A DNA stretch of 64,000 nucleotides from Iris pallida (lineage: Eukaryota; Streptophyta; Magnoliopsida; Asparagales; Iridaceae). The stretch's first letter is position 1, and each line of letters starts with the position of its first letter. The position numbers and the translations under genes are program-made. Location: contig JANAVB010044018.1 in NCBI GenBank assembly GCA_029216955.1, forward strand, positions 1,776,359-1,840,358, read 5' to 3'. Positions 17,713-29,866 of the stretch are shown here, one piece after another. The notes below the pieces were generated by a model. That model was not told the DNA's origin. It searched no databases and saw nothing but the letters and a program-made list of their open reading frames with translations.

Positions 17713-19327
17713 AGTGTAATATATATACTAATGTGATATGTGTAATGTAATACAAATATTGCATTTGCCTATGTAGATGGTATGTATATAGATATATGAA
17801 ATGGAGATGTGTGCATTGCTTAACATGTGTGTATGGCTCATGGCCTAGGTAGAATAGCCTATCGCATGTGGAGTGGGTACACTTGAGTTTAGTGTACTAC
17901 TAGACTAGTGTGGCTTGTATAGTAAATTGGTTAGAGACCTAGATTGACTTGTTAAGCCTAGGTTAGACCAACCTAGACTTGTTTAACCTAGTTTAACCTT
18001 GTTTGACCTTGTTTGACCTAACTAGACTAGAGTTGACCTAGTTTGACTATTAGAGTTGACCAAAGGTTGACTTTAGCCTAGATTGACCCTAAATATCATG
18101 TAGATGCATTGTAGTAGTCTACTTTATTATTTTAGACATGTAGTGACTAGTACTGTTCTATAGGAGACAGACACCACTCCTCGGACAGTATATTCTCTTC
18201 AGATATTCAGGATACCAGGCGAGTACATTCTTTGATCATTTCATATCTTGTTTAGGATTATATTTCCTGCTTTAGATTACTTTACTTGATGCTCACACGT
18301 TGGTATCACGGATTAGTACTATATGGATCCCTTTATGAGATGTTATCCCCCCTCGGGAGCATCAGATACTCTTGTCTCGTGTGTTTTACTTATATCATGT
18401 ATCTCATGCTTCTATTACCATGAATCTTCATGTATCAGCTTGTGATTCATGTACTCTCATGAATCACAGAGCATTTACGAATCTATTTATGAATCACTCT
18501 TGAATCACCCTTTATAGGCAAAGTAGTATAGTCATGAATCTTAACGTAACTTGACTGAATCCTTGTATATTGATTGGGGACGGGGGAGTATAAATGAACA
18601 TGTAAATAATTCCAAAGTAGTATAGTCATGTATCATCTCTTTAGTATAGTCATAAATCACCCTCCAGCTGTTCACATGTTTATCTTGTACTCTGAATCAC
18701 TAGTCACTGATTAGTTCTCTATTATATTATAGATATTTACTTACAGTCTCTCTCTCTTTTATATTATGTTATTCTTTCAGTTTTATATATCTTACTCTCT
18801 AGCATGATTATATTTCCTATCCTGTTATGATTTGTTGAGATGTATTATGCTCGCTCATGTCTTGACTAGACCTGTTAAAAATTTTACAGAGGATGATGAG
18901 AAAACCACTTACTATGGGACTACCCTAGAGGGTTGCTGGGACCTGGACCTCCAGCAGGATCCATTAGCAGTGGATGACACACCATTATTAGATTAGTTTC
19001 AGTTGTACTTAATTACACTATGGATTACTGTATTTGGGATTTTGAGATGTTATCTAGATTTGTATTATCTTAGACACTTAGACTTCTATCTGATTGTATC
19101 TCTGTGGATTTATTTTGTTTCATATCTATCTATCTTTTATCGTATTCTATCTTAGATGTGATTGAGACTGTATTGCTATGTCACCACCATTTGGAGTGTA
19201 TATACTGTACAGGTACCTTATATATTGTTAGTTGATTGACCTAGGACAACGTTCTACCGCCGACACTGCGACGTAGGCTGGACGTACCCACGTCTCGTGC
19301 CCTTACTCTAGGGTACGGGTCGTGACA
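17651..19327 (+). repeat. Right part of the 5' LTR of element A
   Basis: Aligns with 25,096-26,774 of the 3' LTR, differing by a few percent by eye. It starts with a (TA)n tract at 17652-17707 and ends GGTCGTGACA. It contains a cluster of TTGACCTAG-type words (about 17940-18090) and a cluster of CATGAATCA-type words (about 18415-18660). No coding frame is supported. Confidence 0.88.
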
Positions 19328-22269
19328 CGTTTTAGTGGTGGCCCATGTAGGTCGAGTTTCTGTAGTGGTATTCAAACTAGAGTATCACTACAGCCTGCAG
19401 TAGGATTAGGATATTTTTGAGGGTACTCAATCACACTAGGAAAAAAACTCTTAATCAGATTTCTTTTATCTAAATTTGATGCTTATTATCTTCCTTTGAA
19501 TATAAACTGTCCTCCTTTGATTTTTTGCTTCATTCTCAGTAATTGCTTCTTGTTTTGATTTGTCTTCATGATGGTTATGGAGACACGATCTCATCGCTCC
19601 GGTCCGGGGGATACTATCGAGAGGCTGGCCACCTATCGTCCTCTTCAGCAGGGCCTCGAGACCACAGTTCTTGTTGTGCCTACTCAGGTTGGCATTTCTA
19701 CTACATTAGAGGTGCACCTCCATCTGTACAGAGACCTTTCCCCGTCATTTCCGATTTCTCTCAGCAGCAGCGGTTTATGCAGCATCAGCAGTAGACCATG
19801 GGTAACCAGTAGGGGCGAGCTTCCGCCAGGACAGTCGAGGATACACAGGCCATTGGAGAATTTGCTGTAGGTTACGTTCTTCTCGATTCTATTTCCGTAT
19901 TGTCTCTTATAACTATCTTGAAATTCGATTCCATCTATTCCTTGTTGGTTGATTAATTTTGTTCTGTTATTCTTGTGTTATATTTGTCTTTCTTCTGAAA
20001 AAAAATTATATGGGCTAGGTCACCTCAGTTATGGGATCTAGAATCTTCGATAGTCGTATTAGCTGGCATAGTGAGGACATATAGTCAGATTTTGAACGTA
20101 TTTCTCTGGTGTGGGAATTTAAGGTTTTCGCTGTCAAACATGCGACAATTCAAAAATTTTAAATACCATGATTCTGGACATATGTACCTTAGTCAAGGAC
20201 TCTGTGATTATCGTAGCCTTGCTCACTAGCATGGCGAAGACTCTGAGTAACATGATTTTGGACAGACACATATGATTATCAGATTGTATCTTGAGAAGGT
20301 TTTTAAATACATCATCTCTATCATACCTTTCTGTTGTTATAAAATTGTATTCCATCATCAAATAACTTAGGAGTAGGGATATTTAGTTTTGTAGAGCTTA
20401 TTCATATGTAGTTCTTTCATAGTGTAATGATATGATGACTTGTAGAGTGTCTGTATCCTAGAGATGATAGTTAGCATTGGTATTAGAATAATAACCCATT
20501 GTAGATGATTCCTCTGTTATTTATAATACCAACCAGTTTACATATAGGATGTTAGTATGCCTTACAGCCTTGATGATATATTATTATTTTCCTTTACCCT
20601 TTCCAGTGAGGCACCCATGATCGGAGCCTGTCCTTGAGTATAGTTGTAGTTTCACCTAAGACTGAGAGGTCTATATATATAGATAGATTGCAGATGATAT
20701 TGGCTTATGGGATATGGGTTGGTTGGTATCTATAGGCCATTGTTGTATAGGGTATTGACATGTTGTTTAGCATATATTTGGTTCAGTTTTCTATTTTAGT
20801 TAAGTTCTCTTTATGTTGAGTTCAGTCATGCTGATCAACCTTTATAGGCAGTGTGAAGACCCTTCATTAGCGACCCTGTTCCCTCGGTTCATACTATTTC
20901 AAGTTGTTCACTGCACTCAAACTTTTATTACCTACCATATTGTATCATAGATTTCACTGGACTATTGTTCAGACCCCAATTATTGACTCACCAATATAAC
21001 CATCAACCCCTTACCATATTCTTCATATCTGGAGAGTTAGTATCATGTATACTAGAGGTCTGCACTCATCCTTACCATCTGGACATGGTAACATATTGCA
21101 TCTCATAGCATTTTACCTTGATAGCCTTGTAATACCCTTCAGTATAACTGCAGTACCTGCCCTACAGTAGAGTTTAAACTTTTCTTGGGCATGGTTGTTT
21201 AGTCCACTTGGGACAGTTGAACACATTAGGGATATAATATGGGTTGTTAATAAGAGTTCTCCCTTGATCATTTGTTTTGTCCCTCTTTTATTGTATTAGA
21301 TACAGATGATACCTGTTTAGCCCATCTGTCCAGATTTATTTTTCTATAGGTATGTGTCCTACATATCATTGTCCTACATATGATTGTTCTGCATCTCCAT
21401 AAGCAGCCATGCTACACCACTGTTCTGTCCCAACACACGCTACAGTATCTGACCCCTTCATTGGAGTGATAGGCATGTTGTAGGGAATGTGTGTTATTAG
21501 ACTTTGAGTAGAGTTGAGGTGATGAGGGTTAATATACATATAGTTTGTATATATATGTAATGTATTTTGAATTGGTATGTAGCCTGCACTCATTTGCAGC
21601 ATACTGCCGATTGTATTCCCTGTACACCAGTTTTGTTCACTTCTTTCAGACCACTGTCCTACATGTAGTTAGTTCAACTAGATAGAGAGGAGAGGCCAGG
21701 TTGATCTAGAGGCATGTTTCAGTCACCATGTAGGTTTTCTTTCACTTCGACTTTACAAGTGGACCCAAATTTCCTGTCCTTTAGCTTATAATTTTAGTCT
21801 CCTTAGCATCATTCCCTTTTGCCTACACTGATGATTCAGACCATTCATCCTTAGCCTAATTTCCAAGCAATTATACAGTCCCTTATAAGTTTACTCTACT
21901 TTAACCCTTTGATGATCAGTTATATATATATAGACGATATACTTAGGATATATGTAATGGGTTGTTGTTCTTGAGCTTATGTATATATGGTATTTGGGAT
22001 TTGTGTGCTTAGATTATGGGTGACTTGATAGGATTTGGAAAGTTAAAAGTTAGTCTATTATAGAGTTTTTCTTTTTGTTAATCTCTAGTTGCCAATACCT
22101 AGATAGCTAGCATAGGTGAAATCCTAAGAAATTGACTAGTTGTTGACCAGTAGTTGACCATTGTCTATGTTTGACTTAGTTGATTGGAGATAGGATTAGA
22201 AGCAGGTTGTTGTTGTGTTTGTTGATTATGTTTGATTATTTAGTAACTTGAGACCTTGCTTGTGTTTAG
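19328..22269 (+). other. Internal region of element A: gag-like remnant and non-coding spacer
   Basis: No clean primer-binding site follows the LTR; a TGGTATTCAAACTAGAGT about 40 bases in is only PBS-like. At 19540-19870 two overlapping frames of about 80-100 codons (METRSHRSGPGDTIERLATY in one, RGAPPSVQRPFPVISDFSQQ in the other) look like the decayed start of a gag gene. From 19,870 to 22,269 I see no gene and no repeats above background. The spacer ends in a splice-acceptor-like TTTAG immediately before the integrase fragment. Confidence 0.6.
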
Positions 22270-22690
22270 GTCGGAGACATGGTTTTTCTGCGGATATCTC
22301 CGACTCGTGGTACTATACATTTTGGTAGAGGTGGAAAGCTTAGCCCGCGCTTCATCGGACCTTTCGTGATCAGCGGAAGAGTTGGTGACGTGGCATATAA
22401 GCTAGACTTGCCACCTGCACTAGTGGGCGTCCACAACGTATTTCACGTATCACAGTTGAGACGGTACGTGGCTGACCCTAGCCATGTACTTGATCAATCA
22501 GATATTGAGGTAGGGCCTACTCTCAGTTATCCAGAGCAGCCAGTGGAGATTCTGGATCGCCGAGAGAAGGTGCTGAGAAACCAGGTGATACCCTTGCTCC
22601 GCGTCGCATGGAGGCATCATTCTCCAGGAGAGTCTACCTAGGAGCGGAAGGATGAGATGTGTGAGCGATACCCTTATCTTTTTGGACCTT
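22270..22690 (+). pseudogene. Integrase C-terminal / chromodomain-proximal fragment of element A
   Basis: The fragment begins VGDMVFLRISPTRG and continues GKLSPRFIGPFVISGRVGDV, AYKLDLPPAL and VHNVFHVSQLRRYVAD. These are hallmark blocks of the Ty3/Gypsy integrase C-terminal region. It ends in the typical VLRNQVIPLLRVAWRHHSPGEST, after which TAG stands where these elements usually have Trp-Glu. The rest of the integrase, including the DDE core, is absent, so no activity can remain. Confidence 0.88.
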
Positions 22691-22755
22691 GAGGTATGAT
22701 TATCTATCCTTCTCATCAATTTAGTTTCGCCTTTTAATTTCGAGGACGAAATTCT

Positions 22756-22772
22756 TTTAAGGAGGGTAGATT
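22756..22772 (+). other. Polypurine tract of element A
   Basis: TTTTAAGGAGGGTAGATT directly precedes the TG of the 3' LTR. The upstream GAGGACGAAATTC is also usual at this position in Del/Tekay-like elements. Confidence 0.8.
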
Positions 22773-23509
22773 TGTCACTACCACATTTTAGCTTGAGGGT
22801 ATTTTGGTCTTTTGGTAAAATGTTGAATTTTTTATATTTAATTTATTGAATTGGAGATTTCTATCTTTGACTTTGACTTATTGAGACTTATAGACTAGCC
22901 TAGAAGCTAACCCTAGCTATGGTGACCCTAATCTAACTTAAGTTAACCTATTTTTAGTCATTAGAAGCTAGTTTTAAATAGGGGATTGAGTTTAAGTGAA
23001 ATGGTTTCATGACTTACGACTTAACTCAATGACTTGTGATTTTCCAATTCATGACTAATGTAATTGAGCCATAGGCCCATGACTTAAGCCCAAACCCCAA
23101 CAAACCCACCCATGGCTGGCCACTTAGGGCTCCACCCTTGCCTATAAGTATTCTCTTAAGTTGTTCTTGCCTCTTTTGTGCTTGACCTAGATTTTTGAAG
23201 GAAAGGTAAATACTCATTTTTCTAAAATCCTAATAAATTTATTTCAAATCCTTTTTGACTCTAGTCTTTTGCATTAGGATCTAATTACTGTGTATTTACT
23301 GTTTTTGGAGATTCATCTCAGTTTTTGTGCAATTTGGAGCTTGGGAGTTACTTTTTGGATTCCTTCCATTTAGAGATTTCTTCGAGTTTGACACTCATTA
23401 GGTAAACCACTCAAACCCATTTTTTTTCCTGATTTCTTTTCATTTAGGGCTAGATCTAGGAGTCCCCTAGTTGTCCCCAAAATTTGGGCTAATTTTGTGT
23501 CCATTTGGT

Positions 23510-24135
23510 GTCCGTATCGGACACGTATTATAGTGTATAGCTAGGTGTTTGTTAAAATGCCTCTTAGGAATTTATTTTCGTGTTTTGTAAATCTAATTAC
23601 ATGAATCTCTAGATCTAGGTGTATGTAATAATTTTTGTGAAGACTGAATTGTATTTCGTGTTATTTTGTGTCAGGTTTTTGAGGTTGGACACGCTGCACG
23701 AGACCCAGTTCTGTGTCCTGCCTATCAGGCCCTATAACTCACTATATATGACACGTCAGGACACGAAATCTGGTGGGAAGAATGGGGCACAGTCTGTCAT
23801 CATGCTCCCAAAATTTGGGAGCAGATGATGCACGACACGCGGTGCAATCCCGTCCGCACTGGACACGCACGGTCGTGCGCTGACAGCAGACACACGCACA
23901 GACACGAACAAACACGCGCTCGTGTCCACTGTGGACACATCGTGGACACCCCACAGGGTATTGAATGTGTATCCTGATACGTGGGCTACACGTGGACATG
24001 ACCACGTAGCAACATGTGTCGTTTGTCATGTCCACGACCTCCGTGAACGCGTGCACGACACTGCAGTGCACTGTGTTCAGTCTGTGTGTTGTGTGGTATT
24101 TTAGACACGATTCGTATCCAGTTCTTGGACACGAA
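23510..24135. repeat. Cluster of GGACACG-type words in the A LTR
   Basis: More than a dozen variants of GGACACG or its complement CGTGTCC occur at irregular spacing. The segment is clearly richer in G and C than the surrounding LTR. They are too regular for chance but not a tandem array. Confidence 0.75.
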
Positions 24136-24599
24136 GACACTTCCTAGCACACTCTCACATGTGTCACTAATTACCAACCCACTGATTGTAATTTTTGTTA
24201 TTAATTTGAATTCGAAATCATGAAATTCCCCTAACTCACTGATACACCTACACTGAATGGGTTTTCTGGGTTTAATGTGCTTGATTATTTGATTTAATGA
24301 TGCTGAATGATTAAATTAGATTTACCTACATATGTAATGAATGAGAATCATGTTAGTTTGTGATTTGTGTTGAGAATTGAGTTTTCGAAATTGGTTTTGG
24401 GTATGTTTTGCCTGAACTGTCATTTGTTGGAATTTCTGATAACTAAATGTTCTTTTCACACTGATTTCACACTGATATGTTCCCCAGTACACAACTGTGG
24501 TTAGTTAGAATGTTAGGATGGTATATGGCAGAGGATTAGTTCATATTGCACTGGGTTTAATTGGAAAAAACTGTTAACTGAATACACTTGTACTGATTT

Positions 24600-25075
24600 T
24601 TGACACTCACACCCTCATTCACCACACACACACACTCAGTCGCACTGCTATCACTTTGACATGGGCACTCATGTACACACCATCACTCACACATACATGA
24701 GGATGTTCCTGCCACTGTTACACACACATTCATCTGAAATCTGGGATTTATATACACTGAATAACTGGGAACACTATAGCCTACACACTCACTCACCTAT
24801 GTACACATATTACACAACACTCTGTTGGTTTCCTGTCACATATATTTACACACACACACAAATCTGAACCTAAGCCACTATCTACACTCACACACACATG
24901 CCTATACTCTAATGACACTACACACATGGACACCTATTAGCAATTCCTGTCACACTACATTCCTACACGCACACTCACTTATCTTTCTACACACAAACCC
25001 ACACAGGACACATCTACCTCATACACACACACACATGTATTCCTCTACATGTAAATATGAATATGTTATCTAGTA
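24600..25075 (+). repeat. CACACTCAC-rich low-complexity stretch
   Basis: Irregular AC-rich sequence with many CACACA and ACTCAC words. Frames reading His-Thr-rich peptides are artefacts of this composition. Confidence 0.8.
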
Positions 25076-25090
25076 CATATACCTATATAG

Positions 25091-25095
<5 letters not shown>

Positions 25096-25151
<56 letters not shown>
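25096..25151. repeat. (TA)n microsatellite in the 3' LTR of element A
   Basis: About 28 TA units. The equivalent tract in the 5' LTR (17652-17707 and 1-361) is where the LINE inserted. Confidence 0.95.
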
Positions 25152-25154
<3 letters not shown>

Positions 25155-26774
25155 TGTAATATATATACTAATGTGATATGTGTAATGTAATGCAAATATT
25201 GCATTTGCCTATGTAGATGGTATGTATATAGATATATGAAATGGAGATGTGTGCATTGCCTAACAAGTGTGTATGGCTCATGGCCTAGGTAGAATAGCCT
25301 ATGGCATGTGGAGTGGGTACACTTGAGTTTAGTGTATTACTAGACTAGTGTGGCTTGTAAGGTAAATTGATTAGAGACCTAGATTGACTTGTTAAGCCTA
25401 GGTTAGACTAACCTAGACTAGTTTAACCTAGTTTAACCTTGTTTGACCGTGTTTGACCTAACTAGACTAGAGTTGACCTAGTTTGACTGTTAGAGTTAAC
25501 TAGAGTTGACCAAAGGTTGACTTTAGCCTAGATTGACCCCAAATATCATGTAGATGTATTGTAGCAGTCTATTTTATTATTTTAGACATGTAGTGACTTG
25601 TACTATTCTATAGGAGACAGACACCACTCCTCGGACAGTATATTCTCATCAGATATTCAGGATACCAGGCGAGTACATTCTCTGATCATTTTATATCTTG
25701 TTTAGGATTATATTTCCTGCTTTAGATTACTTGATGCTGACACGTTGGTATCACGGATTAGTACTATATGGATCCCTTTATGAGATGTTATCCCCCCTCG
25801 GGAGCATCAGATACTCTTATCTCGTCTGTTTCACTTACATCATGTATCTCATGCTTCTATTATCATGAATCTTCATGTATCAGCTTGTGATTCCTGTACT
25901 CTCATGAATCATAGAGCATTCACGAATCTATTCATGAATCACTCTTGAATCACCCTTTTTGGGCAAAGTAGTATAGTCATGAATCTTAACTTAACTTGAC
26001 TGGATCCTTGTGTATTGATTGGGGATGGGGAGTAGAAATGAACATGTGAATAATTCCAAAGTAGTATAGCCATGAATCGCCTCTTTAGTATAGTCATGAA
26101 TCACCCTCCAGTTGTTCACATGTTTATTTTGTACTCTGAATCACTAGTCACTGATTAGTTTTCTATTATATTGTAGATATTTACTTACAGTCTCTCTCTC
26201 TCTTTTATATTATGTTATTCTTTCAGTTTCATGTATCTTACTCTCTAGCATGATTATATTTCCTATCCTGTTATAATTTGTTGAGATGTATTGTGCTCGC
26301 TACTGTCTTGACTAGACCTGTTGAAAATTTTAGAGAGGATGATGAGGAAACCACTTACCATGGGACTACCCTAGAGGTTTGCTGGGTCCTGGACCTCCAG
26401 CAGGATCCATTAGCAGTGGATGACACACCATTAGTTAGATTAGATTTAGTTGTACTTAATTACACTATGGATTACTGTATTTGGGATTTTGATATGTTAT
26501 CTAGATTTGTATTATCTTAGACACTTAGACTTCTATCTGATTGTATCTCTGTGGATTTATTTCGTTTCATATCTATCTATCTTTTATCGTATTCTAACTT
26601 AGATGTGATTGAGACTGTATTGCTATTTTACCTCCATTCGGAGTGTATATACTGTACAGGTACCTTATATATTGGTAGATGATTGACCTAGGACAGCGTT
26701 CTACCGCCGATACTGCGACGTAGGCTGGACGCACCCACGTCTCGTGCCCTTACTCTAGGGTGCGGGTTGTGACA

Positions 26775-27850
26775 CTAAGAGGTAATGACTTAGAAGGAAC
26801 CAAGTTCAAATTATAAGCTACAGTATCTAAGGCATATCCCCAAAAGAATCTGGTAAATCCGAATAACTTATCATTGATCTAACCATCTCCATAAGAGATC
26901 TATTCCTTCTTTCGGCTACACCATTTTGCTGAGGCATTCTAGGTGCAGTCCATTGGGAAGTAATTCCATCCTCTGATAAGTAATTTCTAAATTATCTAAA
27001 GAGGTACTCGCCACCACGATCTGATCGTAGGGACTTAATACATTTTCTATGACGTTTCTCCGTTTCAGTCTTGTACTCTTTGAATTTCTCAAAGCACTCA
27101 AACTTACGGTGCATCAAATAAATGTATCCATACCTTGAATAATCGTCAACAAATGTGACAAAATATTCAAAGCCACCTCTAGCATGGATAGTCATAGGTC
27201 CACAGAAATCAAAATGAACCAATTCAAACACATCTTTGGCCCTATACCACTTTGCCGAAAAAGGCCTTTTGGTCATTTTACCTTCCAAACATGATTCGCA
27301 GACTGGCAGTGCCTCGACTTCCAATGAACTCAGAGGTCCATCTTCAACCAGTCTTTGAATCCTTCTTAGGTTAATATGCCCCAAACGCAAGTGCCAAAGA
27401 TATGTTTGGTTCATACAAGAAGGTTCTTTTCTCTTATTTAAGTTAGATAACATATTATTCATTTCCATAAATTGTATTGTGGGCAAAATAGGATTAATGA
27501 CATACAAATTATCAACTGATGCACCAGAACAGTTAAAATGTGTATTCTTTCTAATAACAATATTGTCATTAAAATAAGCTGAATATCCATCCTTAACTAA
27601 CATAGAAACAGAAATTAAATTCCTTCTAAGTGAAGGTGCATAAAGACAATCTCTTAATGTCAAAGACTTTTTTCTTCCAAAAGATAAAGTAACATCTCCT
27701 AATGCAACGACCGCTACTTTTATAGCGTCACCCACGAACAAGCATATCTCTCTATCACTGAGATGCCTGGTTTCCTGGAACCCCTGTAATGTATTACAAA
27801 CATGATTAGTGGCTCCTGTATGTACATACTAGGTGCCAGTAGATAACACC
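26775..27850 (-). pseudogene. Copia pol fragment: protease remnant, GAG-pre-integrase and integrase core
   Basis: The N-terminal part has the protease block ATNHVCNTLQGFQ, but the active site reads HTG instead of DSG and is preceded by a stop, so the catalytic Asp is lost. Next come LRRNLISVSMLVKDGY and WHLRLGHINLRRIQRLVEDG, with CESCLEGKMTKRPF completing the HHCC zinc site. The integrase core has DFCGPM and YGYIYLMHRK, then SLRSDRGGEYL with the second Asp. A frameshift near 26992 leads to PQQNGVAERRNRSLM, which carries the third catalytic residue (Glu). The frame ends at 26775 against element A. Confidence 0.92.
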
Positions 27851-28677
27851 GTTAAACATGTTTCAACTACTAGTAAATAAGATATACCTTCTTTGTTCTC
27901 TTGTTTGAGAAGTGGACAATCACTTTTCCATTGTCCTGACCCTTTGCACTTGAAATATTTGTCTTTCGACTTTGTCACAGTACCTTGAGGTCCCATGCCC
28001 TTGTTTGCTGAGTTTGCTTATTTCTGAATGTTATTCTTTTTCTTACCGTCTTTTGGCTTAGAAGTAGAAGCCTTTTCAGAAACAAAAATATGACCATTCT
28101 GCTAAAAGAGAGATTCAGCATCCTGTAGCTCTTTTGCAAGTTTTGCCAAACGATACAACCTTTTGTTCACGTTGTAGTTAAGGCAAAAATTGTCAAAACT
28201 TTTAGGCAGAGTCCCGAGAATGATATCGACCTAGGATTCTCCATCGATTTCAGCTCCAAGGATCTCCATCTCATTCAGATAACCCATCATCTTGAAAACA
28301 TGATCCCTTACTGGCGTACCTTCATCTATTTTTGTATTCATCAAACACCTCCTAGCAAACTGCCTAGCTGCTCTAATTTGATGTCCGAAGAGTTCCTTGA
28401 GGTTATACATCATGTCATAAGCTGTTGCCATGGCCTAATGCTGATGTTGCAGTACATTTGACATAGATGTCAGAATGTAACACCGTGCCATCTCATCTGC
28501 CTTTTTCTACTTCTTATAAGCCTCTTTGACCTCTTCATCAGAGTTAGCATCAGACATAGGTGGGCATTTCTCAACAAGTACATATTTGTACTCTTCAACA
28601 GTCAGGTTAATGTCAAAATTACGTTTCCAGTCAATATAATTTGGTCCAATAAGTTTGTTTTCTCTAAGAATCACCAT
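27851..28677 (-). pseudogene. Copia gag of element D
   Basis: Probable start at ATG 28677 (MVILRENKLIGPNYIDWKRN), the conserved opening of many plant Copia gag proteins. The middle block MMYNLKELFGHQ and the ILGTLPKSFDNF segment match the Retrotran_gag_2/UBN2 family. The nucleocapsid knuckle reads YFKCKGSGQWKSDC, with the first Cys and the His replaced, so it no longer fits CCHC. Several in-frame stops interrupt it. In life it would package the RNA. Confidence 0.85.
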
Positions 28678-29847
28678 AAGTAGACTGAAAGAACCTATTT
28701 TTGAAATCCTGAGAAGCATATAAATAAAAATTATGTGGGGCAAGAAAAAACTTTTTGAATTAATTAAATATTAATTCCCTCAAAACAATAATAAGAAATT
28801 TATCAACACCTTGAACACCATGAATTTAGCATGCCACGATAGTGTGGACGTATACAAATTCAACTTTGTTCAAGTAGGTTTTTCTTATTAATTTTACTTT
28901 CATGTCAACATATCTTTATGACAAATAAAGCTAATATGTTGGTCTTACTCTGATCATACAAATAATAGCAGTGACTTCGACGGGGAGGATACCATTATTT
29001 GTATCTAAGTGTATACTATTACTTAATACTAAGTCCATTACCTTGTAATGAGTTCCTTCAGATGGAGAAGTGAACACATATTAGGTAACTTTCTATAATT
29101 ATCCCTAAGAAAGTTTGTACTAGTGATCTATAATTATACTCATCCGATATGGAGGAAGACACTAAAACCAATGTGCAAGTATAATTACATCACCTACAAA
29201 CCAGTAATAGAGACCATAGGATTTATACTAAATAAATATCCTCTCCCACTTAGTTATTTAACTATAAGGATTTTTCTACTAGTTGATATTATGTCCATGT
29301 TGACCATTATTAATGCAGGTTTAGTTTTTCAAAAAAATATCCACATAATAATAAACATGCATAATCAGAATAAGAAAAATGATAACAAACAGAAGAACAA
29401 TATCCAACTATTATGGTCAACTTTCCTGCTCCGTCCTCAACTATCCGAATCCAAAATCTGGCGCTGCACAAATCTATTCGTGGTTCGACCTGCCCGGTCA
29501 GGTCACATCGTCAGAAACAACCACCACCGCCATCACGATTGATCAAAAAATAATTAAAATTATATCAATTCTAAGACTCCCGAAGGAGTTCACACATAAT
29601 CTAGATTGAAAAATTAAAATTATAAGCACAAACAACCCTCATGATTTTAATTACATCCAGAACAACAACAACATCCACGACATATCCGTAGTTTAAACAA
29701 CACAAACAAAAATATGCATTGAACCATAAAGTTGGATCTAAGATGTCTGTAAAACCGAGTTAGAACAGATCTACATCTGCCGACTATTACACAACGCAAG
29801 TTTTATTGGACAATATAGACGTATCAATCAATACGTAGATCCAAAAG
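28678..29847 (-). other. Leader between primer-binding site and gag of element D
   Basis: AT-rich untranslated leader of about 1.1 kb. Plus-strand frames at 29,120-29,600 have no recognisable domain and lie antisense in this leader, so I do not call them genes. Confidence 0.6.
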
Positions 29848-29860
29848 TGGCTCTGATACT
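29848..29860 (-). other. Primer-binding site of element D (initiator-Met type)
   Basis: The minus strand reads AGTATCAGAGCCA a few bases inside the LTR edge. This resembles the initiator-Met tRNA site TGGTATCAGAGC with one change near the start. Copia elements of plants mostly use this primer. Confidence 0.8.
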
Positions 29861-29866
29861 AATTTA

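Larger units (their letters stand above)
17651..26774 (+). mobile_element. Element A: Tekay/Del-like Ty3/Gypsy element with ~4 kb LTRs, non-autonomous
   Basis: Direct repeats 17,652-19,327 and 25,096-26,774 are the 3' halves of two LTRs. The complete 3' LTR runs 22773-26774 with TGTCAC..GTGACA ends. The first ~2.3 kb of the 5' LTR must lie left of the window, beyond the LINE. Only ~3.4 kb lies between the LTRs, with a weak gag-like remnant and an integrase C-terminal fragment; protease, RT, RNase H and most of integrase are missing. The integrase tail places it in the chromovirus Tekay/Del group. It inserted into Copia element D. Confidence 0.82.
22773..26774 (+). repeat. 3' LTR of element A (4.0 kb)
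   Basis: Starts TGTCACTACC and ends GGGTTGTGACA, giving 6-bp inverted termini. Its first half (22773-25095) has no partner in the window because that part of the 5' LTR is beyond the left edge. It contains a GGACACG-type word cluster (about 23510-24135), a CACACTCAC-rich stretch (24600-25070), a (TA)n tract and the TTGACC and CATGAATCA clusters of the other LTR. Open frames on both strands at 23,700-24,180 and 24,660-25,070 come from these repeated words. Confidence 0.88.

Noticed and set aside
19867..22269. Search for a host gene, tRNA or small RNA in the A spacer
   Set aside because: No coding bias, no tRNA-like A/B boxes or cloverleaf that I could support.
23742..24180. Open frames on both strands in the A LTR (Cys/Arg/Val-rich)
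   Set aside because: They follow the GGACACG word cluster and are open on both strands, as expected from repeated words without stops.
24661..25073. His/Thr-rich frames
   Set aside because: Products of the CACACTCAC low-complexity stretch.
29120..29610. Two plus-strand frames in the leader of element D
   Set aside because: No recognisable domain, AT-rich composition, and antisense in an untranslated leader.
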